Of a stretch of 64,000 nt of DNA, positions 8,623-18,550 are shown piece after piece (within the stretch, counting starts at the first letter, position 1; each line of letters opens with the position of its first letter). Origin of the DNA: Halioxenophilus sp033283405 (GTDB lineage: Bacteria; Pseudomonadota; Gammaproteobacteria; Pseudomonadales; Cellvibrionaceae). Position numbers and translations under genes: made by a program. Where the stretch lies: positions 62,001 through 126,000 of the forward strand of contig NZ_JAWMQR010000013.1 of the NCBI RefSeq assembly GCF_033283405.1. Direction: 5' to 3'. Under the pieces are notes generated by a model. The model was not told where the DNA came from. It ran no database searches and was given only the letters and a program-made list of their open reading frames with translations.

Positions 8623-10281
8623 TTAGATCGGGCAGGTCATCTCACCCAGCTTCTTAGTGAGCTTGACGTTCTCACGGTAATCAATGGGAATGACAACGAG
8701 ACTGGGGCCAGGCTCAGCACAGGCCTGCTCCAAGGTGTTTTGCAGCTCCTCGGCGCGGGTGCAGAGGTGGCCGTGCCAGCCAAAGGCGGCGGCCAGCTGC
8801 AGCCAGTCGGGGTTGGTGAAGGCCAGGTCTGTGTGACGGCCAAACTCGTTCTGTTGTTTCCAGCCAATCAGGCCGTAGCCGCCATCTTCCCAAACCATCA
8901 CCGTCAGCGAACAGCCGAGCCGCTTGGCGGTCTCCATCTCCTGCATATTCATCATAAAACCACCGTCGCCGCAGATAGCCAGTATCCGGCGCTCGGGGTG
9001 CACCAGGCTGGCGGCAATGGCGCCGGGCAGGGCAAAGCCCATGGAGCAGAAGCCGTTGGGGATCAGGCAGGTGTTGGGCTCGTAGGCGATCCAGTGGCGG
9101 GCGATCCACATTTTGTGGGCGCCGACATCGCTCAGCAGAATATCCTCGGCGGCCAGCACCTGGCGGGCATCCCAGAGCGCCTTCTGCGGTCTGATCGGGC
9201 CTTCGCCGCGGTCGTCTTTATGGGCTTCCAGTTCAGCGGTCATATCGCGCCGCACGGCGCGCTGTTGGCGCAGATCGAGGCCCAGGGGGCCGTGGGCATC
9301 GAGCCGCTCGTTGAGCATCCACAGGGCGTGGGCCAGGTCGCCCACCACCTCTACCGCCGGATCGTAATCCTCGTCGATTTCTGCCGGCAGGAAGTCGATG
9401 TGCAGCACCTCTTTCTGGCGCCCCGGGTTCCACAGTTTGGGGTGGTACTCGACCATGTCGTAACCGATGGTGATCACCAGGTCGGCGGCATCGATGGCGC
9501 AGGCGGGGATATCCTTGGCGCCCAGGCCGATGGTGTAGAGGCTGTAGTCGGCGTTCATGTCGACACAGCCCTTGGCCATAAAGGTGCTGATCACGCCGAT
9601 ACCGCTCTTCTCACAGAGCTGGCGCAGCTGCTTACTGGCGCGCCGGCGAATACAGCCGTTGCCGGCAATGATGACCGGGTTTTTGGCCGCCTTGATGCGC
9701 TCGAAGGCGAGGTTGACGATCTTGTCGTCCGGCACTGGCCGGCGAAATTTTTTCACCTTGAGCGGCTTCTTGGCGACCGGCAGCTTGGCGATATCTTCGG
9801 GCAGTTCGATGTGCACCGCGCCGGGTTTTTCGGTGCGCGCCACGCGCACCGCCTTGCGGATGATCTCGGGAATATTCTCCGGGTGCCAAACGGTGGTGGC
9901 CCATTTGGTGACCGGGTCGAACATATCGACCACGTTCATCACCTGGTGGGACTCCTTGTGCAGGCGGGTGGAGGCGCCCTGGCCGGTGAGTACCAGCATG
10001 GGAGCGCGGTCCATGTTGGAGTCGGCCACGCCGGTGATCAGGTTGGTGGCGCCGGGGCCCAGGGTGCCCAGGCAGCCGGCCGGGTTGCCGGTAAGGCGAC
10101 CGTAGATCTCCGCCATAAAGGCGGCGCCCTGTTCGTGGCGGGTGAGGATAAAGCGGATCTGCTCAGAGGACTCCAGCGACATCATAAAGTCGGCGTTCTC
10201 TTCTCCGGGGACGCCAAAAATATATTCAATACCCTCTTCTTCCAGGCATTGAACCATGAGGTCGGAAGCTTTCATGGGCAT
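8623..10281 (-). CDS. Acetolactate synthase large-subunit-like ThDP enzyme
   Basis: A 552-residue thiamine-diphosphate enzyme with the three-domain layout of acetolactate synthases: an N-domain with GVPGEENADF and the catalytic-Glu context TRHEQGAAFMAE, a central domain, and a C-domain with ICGDGGFMMNMQEMETA. It most resembles the AlsS/catabolic type, condensing two pyruvates to acetolactate. No small regulatory subunit gene is adjacent, which also fits a catabolic enzyme. The GDG motif is followed by WEDGGYGLIG. In anabolic enzymes and in Bacillus AlsS the first metal-ligand position is Asn; here it is Glu, so exact substrate use should stay open. The gene is divergent from the DUF748 gene. 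Confidence 0.85.
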   Translation of the reverse strand: MPMKASDLMVQCLEEEGIEYIFGVPGEENADFMMSLESSEQIRFILTRHEQGAAFMAEIYGRLTGNPAGCLGTLGPGATNLITGVADSNMDRAPMLVLTGQGASTRLHKESHQVMNVVDMFDPVTKWATTVWHPENIPEIIRKAVRVARTEKPGAVHIELPEDIAKLPVAKKPLKVKKFRRPVPDDKIVNLAFERIKAAKNPVIIAGNGCIRRRASKQLRQLCEKSGIGVISTFMAKGCVDMNADYSLYTIGLGAKDIPACAIDAADLVITIGYDMVEYHPKLWNPGRQKEVLHIDFLPAEIDEDYDPAVEVVGDLAHALWMLNERLDAHGPLGLDLRQQRAVRRDMTAELEAHKDDRGEGPIRPQKALWDARQVLAAEDILLSDVGAHKMWIARHWIAYEPNTCLIPNGFCSMGFALPGAIAASLVHPERRILAICGDGGFMMNMQEMETAKRLGCSLTVMVWEDGGYGLIGWKQQNEFGRHTDLAFTNPDWLQLAAAFGWHGHLCTRAEELQNTLEQACAEPGPSLVVIPIDYRENVKLTKKLGEMTCPI

Positions 10282-10450
10282 TCTCCTTACGGTCGTGGTG
10301 GGGGGACGTTAACAAGCTCTGGGGGAGTGAAGCAACCGCTAGCCAATTTACGCCCGTCCGATGGCGCCTTTGTCGGCGATAGTGTGTAATACTTTGCGGC
10401 CATTCGCCGGCTGATTTTCTCACTATGACGTGGGTTAAGGAAAGATTTTG

Positions 10451-12820
10451 ATGCCAAATAGAGTGCGAACACGCCTCTTAACTGTAATTGCCTGGACCCT
10501 GTTCGCGCTGCTGTTGCTGCTCTCCCTGGTGCCGCTGGCGGCGCGCCTGGGGGTGCTTTGGTGGCTGGGTAAGCAGGGCTTTGACGCCCGCTTTGGCGAT
10601 CTCAATATCGCCCTGCTGCGCAGCCAGGTGACCATAGAGCACCTGGGCTGGTCGCGGGATGGGCAGCCGCTGTTTGCACTCGACCGGCTCGAGCTCGACT
10701 GGCGCTGGTCGGGGCTGCTGAGCAACCAGTTCCAGATCGACGAACTGGCCATATCCGGGCTCGCTATCGACAGCCGCTGGCAGCAGGCTGGCCACGAGGT
10801 GGCCGGCTTTGTTATCGCCGGCGGGGGCGCTGCTGAGCCCTCCACTGCGGAGCCCTCCACGCCAGAACCATCTTCATCAGATGCCCCCGCCGAGCCAACC
10901 CCCCTGGCGTTGACCATCCATAACCTGCGGTTTGACGACTGGCAGCTGTGTAGCACGGCCGACCTGCCGGCAGAGCTGGCCAGTCAGCCGTTGGCCGCCT
11001 GCCTGAAACTGGCGGCGCTGGAATTGCCCGAAGGGGTGGCGCTGAGTCTGGATCAGGCCATGCACCTCAAGCTGCCACAATTGTTGCTTAAGCAGCTGGC
11101 CCTGATCGATGGCGATGGCCTGACCTGGGCCGGCCTGGAGCAGGTGTCGCTGGCCGGCCTGGCGCTGGCGGGTGATCAGCTGTCGCTGGCCAGCACCGAG
11201 CTCAAGCAGCTGGCGCTTACCCGCGCGCCGCTGCTGAAGCTGCCGGCCACACCCAGCCAGGTGACGCTGGCCGAGTTTGGTGTGCACGACCTCGCTCTTG
11301 ACCTGGCGGCCACCGATATCGCCCTGGGCCAGATCAGCCTGGATGGGCTGCAGGTGGCCGATGATCAGCAGCAACTGTTGGCGCTGGCGGGCCTAACGGC
11401 CGGGCAGTTACGGGTGCAACCCGGGCAGGAGTCCCTTGCCAGCTTTGCCTTCAGTGGCCTGCAACTGTTGCAGCGGCCGCAAGGCGAGGCCCTGGCGCCG
11501 GAGCTGGATCACTACGCCGAACTGGATTACCTGCAGCTGTCAGGCTTGAGTGTCACCGAGCAGCCCACCACCGTGGCTATCGATGCGCTGCAGGTGATGG
11601 GCCCCAAGGCGCTGTTATCCACCGACAGCGACGGCCAGTGGCAGTTTCTACAGCCGCTACAGGCCTATCTACCGGCGCCAGCAGCCCAACCGGAAGCGCC
11701 TGCCCAGCCAGAAGAGCCGCAAGCGTCAGAAGCGCCGGCCGAGAGCAGTGCGGCAGCGGTTGCCGAGGCAGAACCTGCTCCCGGTCCACAATTTCGCATT
11801 GGCCAGATCAGTGTCGGTGGCGATACGCTGATCCGTTACCACGACGGCCAATTAACACCGCCGGTGGCGATTGATGTCAGCCAGCTGGCGATCAACATCG
11901 GTGCCATCGACAGCGCCGCACCCACCGAGCCCACGGCTATTTCCCTGGCTAGCCAGGTTGGGGAATTTGGCCATATCGAACTGGCCGGCACCATGACCCC
12001 GCTGGCGGCGCCACTCAATATGAGCCTCACCGGCGAGGTCAACGACCTTGCGCTCAGCCCCGCCAGCCCCTATCTGCGCCAGTTTGTTGGTCAGCGTATT
12101 GAATCGGGCCAGCTCAATCAGTCGATCTCGGTGCAGGTGGTGAATGACCAACTGGATGCCGACATCGAGATAGTGCTGCTGCAACTGCAGTTGACGGGAG
12201 AGCTGACCGCCGAGGAGAGTGACGACCAGAACCAGTCGATGCTGCCGATTGGTGTCGCCTTAAACCTGCTGCGTGACAGCGATGATCGCATCCGTTTGAA
12301 GTTGCCCATCAGTGGCGATATCCACGACCCCAATATCTCCCCTAATCAGGTGTTGGCGGTGGTGTTACGCAAGGCGCTGACCGAGGCGGTCATCCACTAC
12401 TACACCCCCTTTGGTGTGGTTAGCCTGGCGCGCTTCGCTCTGGGTGAAGTGACCAAACTGCGCTTTGAGCCGCTGCCCTTTGCCCCCGGCAGCAGCGAAC
12501 TGAGCGGCGATGTGCAGGCCCGCCTGAATGCCATGGTGCCCCAGCTTGCAGAGCGGCCCAATGTAACACTGCGCTTCTGTGCCGCTGCCAACGGCGCTGA
12601 CCGAGATGCCCTGGTTGCCAGTGGGGCGGTGGCGGCCGGTGAGGATGAGGCCAGCGTGCAGGCGCGCAACCAGACGCTGCACAACCTGGCGGTTGATCGT
12701 GGCCGGCTGATCAAGCGCTACCTGATCGACGCCGGTGCTATCAGCTCTCAGGTGGCGCTGTGTGAAGCGCCGGTGGAGCTGAGCGATATGGGCCAGCCCC
12801 AGGTGAGTGTTGGAATCTAA
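10451..12820 (+). CDS. DUF748 (AsmA-like) membrane-anchored protein
   Basis: A protein of about 789 residues with one N-terminal membrane helix (LLTVIAWTLFALLLLLSLVPLAARLGVLWWL) and a long periplasmic part built from AsmA-like beta segments. Two low-complexity Pro/Ala/Glu linkers lie near residues 125-150 and 420-445. The C-terminal third carries the DUF748 block (PISGDIHDPNISPNQVLAVVLRKALTEAV) and an OmpA-like tail (LPFAPGSSELSGDVQARLNAM). AsmA-related proteins act in envelope lipid transport or outer-membrane homeostasis; for DUF748 this is only an inference. ATG 10451 is preferred over the TTG just before it, with AAGGA upstream. Confidence 0.82.
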   Translation: MPNRVRTRLLTVIAWTLFALLLLLSLVPLAARLGVLWWLGKQGFDARFGDLNIALLRSQVTIEHLGWSRDGQPLFALDRLELDWRWSGLLSNQFQIDELAISGLAIDSRWQQAGHEVAGFVIAGGGAAEPSTAEPSTPEPSSSDAPAEPTPLALTIHNLRFDDWQLCSTADLPAELASQPLAACLKLAALELPEGVALSLDQAMHLKLPQLLLKQLALIDGDGLTWAGLEQVSLAGLALAGDQLSLASTELKQLALTRAPLLKLPATPSQVTLAEFGVHDLALDLAATDIALGQISLDGLQVADDQQQLLALAGLTAGQLRVQPGQESLASFAFSGLQLLQRPQGEALAPELDHYAELDYLQLSGLSVTEQPTTVAIDALQVMGPKALLSTDSDGQWQFLQPLQAYLPAPAAQPEAPAQPEEPQASEAPAESSAAAVAEAEPAPGPQFRIGQISVGGDTLIRYHDGQLTPPVAIDVSQLAINIGAIDSAAPTEPTAISLASQVGEFGHIELAGTMTPLAAPLNMSLTGEVNDLALSPASPYLRQFVGQRIESGQLNQSISVQVVNDQLDADIEIVLLQLQLTGELTAEESDDQNQSMLPIGVALNLLRDSDDRIRLKLPISGDIHDPNISPNQVLAVVLRKALTEAVIHYYTPFGVVSLARFALGEVTKLRFEPLPFAPGSSELSGDVQARLNAMVPQLAERPNVTLRFCAAANGADRDALVASGAVAAGEDEASVQARNQTLHNLAVDRGRLIKRYLIDAGAISSQVALCEAPVELSDMGQPQVSVGI

Positions 12821-12923
12821 TTCGCGTTCGGCTTGTTCACCCGCCCCCGATTGCCCCCGGGGCCGGGCTTTGGTATAAGCCAGCCCTAAAACGACAAAAG
12901 TCTGTCTACCTCCAAGGAGAAGC

Positions 12924-15170
12924 ATGTCTGACCTGACCTTCAGCGCCGATGGTGAAGAGACCATCGCCCTCAAGACCTTTACCGAAAAAGCCTACCTCGA
13001 CTACTCCATGTACGTGATTCTGGACCGCGCCCTGCCGCACCTGGGTGACGGTCTGAAGCCAGTGCAGCGGCGTATTGTCTACGCCATGAGCGAGCTGGGC
13101 CTGGCGGCCAACGCCAAGTACAAAAAGTCGGCGCGGACGGTCGGGGATGTGATCGGTAAATTCCACCCGCACGGCGACAGCGCCGCCTATGAGGCGATGG
13201 TGTTGATGGCGCAGCCCTTCTCCTATCGCTACCCGCTGGTCGACGGCCAGGGCAACTGGGGCAGCCCGGACAACCCCAAATCCTTCGCCGCCATGCGTTA
13301 CACCGAGTCGCGTCTGACCAAATACGCCGAGGCACTGCTCGGCGAGCTGGGCCAGGGCACGGTGGATTGGCTGCCCAACTTCGACGGCACGCTGGATGAA
13401 CCCAAGGTACTGCCGGCGCAGGTGCCCAACATTCTGCTTAATGGCACCACCGGCATCGCCGTGGGCATGGCCACCGATATTCCGCCGCACAACCTGCGCG
13501 AGGTGGTCAACGCCACCATCCATCTGCTGGAAAACCCCGATGCCACGGTAACCGAGCTCTGCCAGTTTATGCCTGGCCCGGATATGCCCACCGATGCCGA
13601 GATCATCAGCAGCCGGCAGGATCTGCTAAAAATCTACGAAACCGGCCGCGGAGCCCTGCGCATGCGCGCCATCTGGACGGATGAGGAGGGCGATATCGTC
13701 ATTACCGCGCTGCCCTACCAGTCCAGTGGTGAGAAGGTGATGGAGCAGATTGCCAACCAGATGCAGGCCAAAAAACTGCCTATGGTGGCCGACCTGCGCG
13801 ACGAATCCGACCACGAAAACCCCACCCGCCTGGTGATTGTGCCGCGCTCCAACCGGGTCGATGTCGAGCAGCTGATGAACCATCTGTTCGCCACCACCGA
13901 TCTCGAGCGCAGCTACCGGGTCAACATCAATGTTATCGGCATTGATGGCAAACCCCAGGTGAAGCCGCTTAACCTCTTGCTCAGCGAGTGGTTGAGTTTC
14001 CGCACGGTGACCGTACGCCGCCGTCTGCAGCACCGTTTGCAGAAGGTGGAAGAGCGTTTGCTGCGTTTGGCGGCCTTGATGCTGGTCTACCTCAACGTCG
14101 ATGAGGTGATCCATATCATCCGCACCGAAGATCACCCGAAACCGGTGCTGATGGAGCGCTTCAATCTGATCGAGATGCAGGCCGACTACATTCTCGATAC
14201 CCGCTTGCGTCAGCTGGCGCGCCTGGAGGAGATGAAAATCCGCGAGGAGCAGGAGGCGCTGGAGAAAGAGCGCGCTGACCTGCAACAGACTCTCGACTCC
14301 GCTCGCCGCTTGAAAACCCTGGTGCGCAAAGAGCTGCAAGCCGCCGCCGAATTGTATGGCGATGACCGTCGCTCACCGATTGTCGAGCGGGGCGAGGCGC
14401 AGGCGTTAACCGAGGCCGACCTGTTAACCAACGATCCGATCACCGTGGTGCTCTCCGATAAAGGCTGGATTCGCTCCGCCAAGGGCCACGATATCGACCC
14501 GGCCGCACTCAGCTACAAATCGGGCGACTCCTTCCGCTTTGCCGCCCGCGGCAAGAGCAATCAGCCGGTGGTACTGCTCGACTCCACCGGCCGCAGCTAT
14601 TCGCTGCCGGCCCACACACTGCCCTCCGCCCGCGGTCAGGGCGAACCGGTGACCGGTAAACTGAGCCCGCCCAGTGGCGCCACCTTCGAGGGGCTGATCA
14701 TGGGCGAGGGCGAGCAGAAGCTGCTGATCTCCAGCGATGCCGGCTACGGTTTTATCGCCACCCTCGACGACCTGGTGAGCAAGAACAGCAAGGGCAAGAA
14801 CCTGTTGAACCTGCCGGCCGGTGCCCGGGTGTTGGCGCCGGTGCTGGTGCCCAGTGATGACTCCGCGCTGTTGGCGGTGGTCACCAACGAGGGGCGCATG
14901 CTGGTCTTTCCGGTGGCGGAGCTGCCGCAGCTGGCGCGCGGTAAGGGCAATAAAATCATCAACATCGCCTCCGCCCGGGTAGAGGCCCGCCAGGAGTATG
15001 TGGTTGCAATCACAGTTTTAACATCTGGTCAGACGCTCACCCTCTACGCCGGCAAACGCAAGACCTTAATGAAATTCGCCGATATGGAGCACTATTTGGG
15101 CGAACGTGGCCGAAGAGGGCATAAATTACCGCGTGGATTCCAGAAGGTGGATAGCGTCGAGGTGGTTTAA
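12924..15170 (+). CDS. parC: DNA topoisomerase IV subunit A
   Basis: A 748-residue ParC, the DNA breakage-reunion subunit. The catalytic tyrosine is Tyr126 in AAMRYTESRL. The quinolone-resistance region reads GKFHPHGDSAAYEAM with Ser86 and Glu90, matching the quinolone-sensitive residues at E. coli positions 80 and 84. The C-terminal beta-pinwheel begins after about residue 495 and has ParC-type, not GyrA-type, spacing (no clear GyrA box). AAGGAG sits 7 bp before ATG 12924. The length fits the family (about 750). Confidence 0.97.
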   Translation: MSDLTFSADGEETIALKTFTEKAYLDYSMYVILDRALPHLGDGLKPVQRRIVYAMSELGLAANAKYKKSARTVGDVIGKFHPHGDSAAYEAMVLMAQPFSYRYPLVDGQGNWGSPDNPKSFAAMRYTESRLTKYAEALLGELGQGTVDWLPNFDGTLDEPKVLPAQVPNILLNGTTGIAVGMATDIPPHNLREVVNATIHLLENPDATVTELCQFMPGPDMPTDAEIISSRQDLLKIYETGRGALRMRAIWTDEEGDIVITALPYQSSGEKVMEQIANQMQAKKLPMVADLRDESDHENPTRLVIVPRSNRVDVEQLMNHLFATTDLERSYRVNINVIGIDGKPQVKPLNLLLSEWLSFRTVTVRRRLQHRLQKVEERLLRLAALMLVYLNVDEVIHIIRTEDHPKPVLMERFNLIEMQADYILDTRLRQLARLEEMKIREEQEALEKERADLQQTLDSARRLKTLVRKELQAAAELYGDDRRSPIVERGEAQALTEADLLTNDPITVVLSDKGWIRSAKGHDIDPAALSYKSGDSFRFAARGKSNQPVVLLDSTGRSYSLPAHTLPSARGQGEPVTGKLSPPSGATFEGLIMGEGEQKLLISSDAGYGFIATLDDLVSKNSKGKNLLNLPAGARVLAPVLVPSDDSALLAVVTNEGRMLVFPVAELPQLARGKGNKIINIASARVEARQEYVVAITVLTSGQTLTLYAGKRKTLMKFADMEHYLGERGRRGHKLPRGFQKVDSVEVV

Positions 15171-15263
15171 TACTACTTTTGGCGCAGACCGTTTTCGGCT
15201 AGCTTATGGGCTTGCGTCTACACTTTAGGTTCTTGCTCACAAAAATAAGATTGGAGTCGTGCC

Positions 15264-15521
15264 ATGGAAAAACGCCAATGCCAACGTACCCAATATCACT
15301 GTCGGTTAATGATTAACCACCCCGAACTGGGGGAACAACAGGGAGTGTGCCAGGATATTTCCGATTCGGGGCTGTTCGTCTGCTTGGATTGCGACACCCG
15401 CTTACCGGTCGGTTCCACCCTCGCTCTGCAAGTGGTAACCGGCCTGCCCCACGGGCCTCAACGAATGACCCGTGTGGTCCGTTCCGATGCCGCCGGCCTG
15501 GGCTTACAGTTTATTGCCTAG
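15264..15521 (+). CDS. PilZ domain protein (c-di-GMP binding)
   Basis: An 85-residue stand-alone PilZ domain. The N-terminal Arg-containing segment KRQCQRTQYHC and the DISDSGLFV motif correspond to the RxxxR and D/NxSxxG c-di-GMP-binding elements, although the first has only one of its usual arginines in clear register. ATG 15264 has GGAG upstream (TTGGAGTCGTGCC-ATG). It lies between parC and the HD-GYP phosphodiesterase gene, so a c-di-GMP receptor sits next to a probable c-di-GMP hydrolase. Confidence 0.85.
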   Translation: MEKRQCQRTQYHCRLMINHPELGEQQGVCQDISDSGLFVCLDCDTRLPVGSTLALQVVTGLPHGPQRMTRVVRSDAAGLGLQFIA

Positions 15522-15769
15522 TTGCAACAGGCCCTAGCGCTCCCTCGGTTCGAACCTTACCCGCAAGCACTGTTCGAACCGCTGTTTCGCCCAATCCCCC
15601 AAATCAGAGAGTGATCCTCAACCGACGAAGGTGGGGGAGTCTCTTCCACTCCACTGGTTCACCCTTTTAGCGCTCACTGGCGTATGGTCCATTGATAGCG
15701 GTCTATACTTTTCAGGTTTTGGTTACTCCCTGTTTAAGTGCTTTATCCGTGGCCGGTAAGTGATCTCAT

Positions 15770-16999
15770 ATGACCAATATTGTTCGAATCCCCGTCTCCG
15801 CGCTGGAAGTGGGTATGTACATCACCGATATAAACAATGCCTGGGTGCCGGACAACAACCTCAGCCGCAAGGGGTTGATCAAAAACGCCAAGGTGATCGA
15901 GCAGATTATTAAATTGGGTGTGACTGAGGTCTATATCGATCAGGGGCGGGGTAAGGCGGCCGAAGTGGGTCTATCGCTGAGTGACATCAATCGCCGGCAA
16001 GCGGAGCAGCTGCAGGCGCTGGTGGCCCGCCCCTACGAGCGCCCCTCGGCCAAAAGTGTCTTTGATCAGGCGCTGGTTGAGGCCAAAAAAATCCAATCCG
16101 AGGCGACCGAACTGGTCTCCAAGGTGATGATGGATGCCAAGCTTGGCCTGCCCCTCGATTTTGGCCCCGCCCAGGAGACCGCCGACGCTATTTTGGAATC
16201 CCTGAAATCCAATCAAAATGCACTGTTGTGTGTCACCCAGCTGCGCACCAAGGATCGTTATCTGCTCGAGCACTCGTTTAACGTCAGCGTCTTGATGGGG
16301 GTGTTAGCTTCCTCACTCGGTTTTCATGGCCGCGAGTTGCAGGCTCTGGTGAGCGGTGCGCTGCTGCACGATGTCGGCAAAATTCGGGTGCACGATAACA
16401 TTCTCCACAAGCCGGGCGGCCTCACGCCCGAGGAGTGGGAAGAGATGAAGCGTCATGTGACCTACGGTGAGGAGTTTCTCTGCCAGGACGACTCGCTGGC
16501 GCCAGAGATTATCGAGATCTGTGCACAACACCACGAGCGTTTGGATGGTAGCGGCTATCCGCGCGGGCTCAGCGCCGAACAGTTGCCGCTGCACACCCGG
16601 ATGGCATCGGTGGCGGATGTCTATGATGCGGTCACCGCCGATCGTGTTTACCACCAGGGGATGGCGCCGACAACGGCGCTGAAAAAGATGCTGGAGTGGA
16701 GCGACGCCCAGCAGTTGGATAAGAATCTGGTCTATCAGTTTATCCGCTGTGTGGGGGTCTATCCGCCGGGGGCGGTGGTCCTGTTGAGTAATCACCGCCT
16801 GGCGGTGGTGGTGAGCGAACACCCAAGCCTAATGGACAAGCCGGTGGTGAAGGTGGTCTATCATCTGGACCAACGTCTGCTGCTGCCACCTTACCCGTTG
16901 GATCTCTCTGAACACGCCTGCGAGGTGACCATTACGCGCGCCGTTGACCCGCGGCAGTATGGTTTGGAGGCGCTAACTTTACTCAATGCGGCGCTCTGA
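15770..16999 (+). CDS. HD-GYP cyclic-di-GMP phosphodiesterase with DUF3391
   Basis: A 409-residue cytoplasmic protein. The N-terminal DUF3391 region (RIPVSALEVGMYITDI, about 1-130) is followed by an HD-GYP domain (about 155-340). Metal and signature residues are LLHDVGKIRVHD, HHERLDGSGYPRGL (the GYP motif) and VADVYDAVTADRVY. HD-GYP proteins with an intact signature hydrolyse c-di-GMP to GMP, influencing motility and biofilm formation. No membrane segment or receiver domain is present, so the input signal is unknown. It is convergent with the bax-like gene, with 12 bp between stops. Confidence 0.93.
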   Translation: MTNIVRIPVSALEVGMYITDINNAWVPDNNLSRKGLIKNAKVIEQIIKLGVTEVYIDQGRGKAAEVGLSLSDINRRQAEQLQALVARPYERPSAKSVFDQALVEAKKIQSEATELVSKVMMDAKLGLPLDFGPAQETADAILESLKSNQNALLCVTQLRTKDRYLLEHSFNVSVLMGVLASSLGFHGRELQALVSGALLHDVGKIRVHDNILHKPGGLTPEEWEEMKRHVTYGEEFLCQDDSLAPEIIEICAQHHERLDGSGYPRGLSAEQLPLHTRMASVADVYDAVTADRVYHQGMAPTTALKKMLEWSDAQQLDKNLVYQFIRCVGVYPPGAVVLLSNHRLAVVVSEHPSLMDKPVVKVVYHLDQRLLLPPYPLDLSEHACEVTITRAVDPRQYGLEALTLLNAAL

Positions 17000-17011
17000 A
17001 ATAGCGTCCTG

Positions 17012-17851
17012 TCAGCCGGAGCCGCTCGCAACCGGCGCATCAAAACGGCCCAGATCATTACTGCGGATCATGGCCCGAATGTAATTCACATACTCTTCGC
17101 CCTTCTCCGAATAGCGCTCCAGCCCCCTGGCCAGATACTCACCGGTCAGCGGTTTACCGTCGCGCCGGGCCTGTTCGCGCAGGGCGCGCAGGGTACGGTA
17201 GGCCGGGTGGGTGTTGATGTTATCAAAGTAGGAGCCGATGGAGTCGGCGACGGTATCAAAGCGGCGTACCTCGTGGCTGGCCCCCTTCAGGCGCCGGCTG
17301 GGTACCAGGCCGCAGCCGGGTTTGTAGCACCACTCGCCATAGAAGTTATTGCCCTCCTGGGCAAAGCGGGAGCTGCCCCAGCCGCTCTCGGTGGCCGCCT
17401 GGGCGATGGCCAGGGAGGGGGGAATCTGATCAACCCGGCGCAACAACACGGCAATATCGCTGCTGTCAAATTGGGTCGACAGCGCCGCCAAGCGCTCTTT
17501 TTCTGGCGCCGTTAACGGGGTATCGCTGTTGAGCTTCTCGGCAATGGCCAGCAGCTGTTTGCGCGCCTGAGCCAGGCGCTGATTGTGGTACTCGATGCCG
17601 GGCAGCAGATAGTCGTAGAAGGCCCCCTTTTTGGCGTCGATTTCGGTAATGCTGCCGAAATCCGGCGGTATCTGGGTCAGGTGCCAGGGTTCAACCGGTG
17701 CCGGCGCGGGCTCGACGGGTTCGCTGGTAGGGGTGATCTCTTCGGCGGGACGGGCCAGCCAGAAGGTGAGGCCGAGCAGGCCCAGGGCGTAGGCGAAGAA
17801 CAGGGCGACAAGAAATGTTTGGGCAGAGGTTGGGCGTTGGGCAATCGGCAT
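17012..17851 (-). CDS. Bax-like peptidoglycan glucosaminidase
   Basis: A 279-residue protein with one N-terminal membrane anchor (FLVALFFAYALGLLGLTFWLA, about 12-32), a Pro/Glu-rich linker and a glucosaminidase domain of the Bax/FlgJ type (about 140-260). The active-site region is QAATESGWGSSRFAQEGNNFYGEWC, with the probable catalytic Glu in ATESGWG. The segment DTVADSIGSYFDNINTHPAY is also family-typical. It would cut beta-N-acetylglucosaminyl bonds in peptidoglycan from the periplasmic side. The gene lies 30 bp downstream of the lambda-P-like gene on the same strand and may be co-transcribed with it. Confidence 0.9.
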   Translation of the reverse strand: MPIAQRPTSAQTFLVALFFAYALGLLGLTFWLARPAEEITPTSEPVEPAPAPVEPWHLTQIPPDFGSITEIDAKKGAFYDYLLPGIEYHNQRLAQARKQLLAIAEKLNSDTPLTAPEKERLAALSTQFDSSDIAVLLRRVDQIPPSLAIAQAATESGWGSSRFAQEGNNFYGEWCYKPGCGLVPSRRLKGASHEVRRFDTVADSIGSYFDNINTHPAYRTLRALREQARRDGKPLTGEYLARGLERYSEKGEEYVNYIRAMIRSNDLGRFDAPVASGSG

Positions 17852-17881
17852 CGTCGTTATTTTTATGGTTCGGGGGGCGCG

Positions 17882-18550
17882 CTAGAGGTCGAGCTGCTGC
17901 CTGAGGTCGGCCAGCTTCTGGCGGTTTTCCGCCTTGCTGAGGCTGGTTTCACTGCTCTCGGGGAGGGCGATGTACTCGGGGTTGGGCAGGCTAACGCCGG
18001 CGCGCACCTGTTCGCACAGCTCGGCGTAGTGGCGTTTGAATACTGGTGCGGCCACCGACTCCGGGTTGGAGGCCAAAAAATACCAGTCACTGGCAAGGCC
18101 GGCGTGGTAGACCGCCGGGTGCGACCATTTGGCCGCCGCTTTGGGGCTGGGCGCGCGGCAGGCTTCAACATAGGCGCTGTGGGCATCGGGCAGGCGATCA
18201 CCGCGCACGCGCTGACAGTGATCGAGCATGGTGTGCAGGGTGGGCAGGTACTCCGAGTGGCTGATGATCGACTTGGCGGCACGCAGCAGAACGTCGGCGG
18301 GCATGGACTTTAAAGTCTCCAGCCACAGACGTTTGGCCTGTACCTCCAGCTCCGGGTCGCGAAAGGCGGCGTAGTACTGGTTGTGAAAGTTGATGCTGAA
18401 CAGGCTGAACACCTGATTGATGGCGTCGATCAGGTCCGGGTTGGGCGGCTGCCGGGTGGTTTCAGTAAGCCCAGCTGCGGTCGGTAAGTCGTTGGGCGAG
18501 TGGGATATCTCGCGTTTGACTTGGTCGATCACCTGTTTGCTCTCTTTCAT
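17882..18550 (-). CDS. Lambda P-like replication (helicase loader) protein
   Basis: A 222-residue protein resembling the replication protein P family (phage lambda P type), which loads replicative helicase DnaB. Recognised features are LIDAINQVFSLFSINFHNQYYAAF at about 40-63, a helical SMPADVLLRAAKSIISHSEYLPTLHTML region, and AYVEACRAPSPKAAAKWSHPAVYHAG in the middle. The chosen start ATG 18550 lies inside the upstream DnaT-like gene (89-bp overlap); earlier in-frame positions add a sequence without family character. Overlap and shared strand imply translational coupling. Chromosomal copies of this family occur in several gammaproteobacteria; no phage structural genes are nearby, so I treat it as resident. 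Confidence 0.75.
   Translation of the reverse strand: MKESKQVIDQVKREISHSPNDLPTAAGLTETTRQPPNPDLIDAINQVFSLFSINFHNQYYAAFRDPELEVQAKRLWLETLKSMPADVLLRAAKSIISHSEYLPTLHTMLDHCQRVRGDRLPDAHSAYVEACRAPSPKAAAKWSHPAVYHAGLASDWYFLASNPESVAAPVFKRHYAELCEQVRAGVSLPNPEYIALPESSETSLSKAENRQKLADLRQQLDL

Noticed and set aside
8740..10389. A 549-codon plus-strand open frame
   Set aside because: Exactly antisense to the acetolactate synthase-like gene; Gly/Val/His-rich shadow translation.
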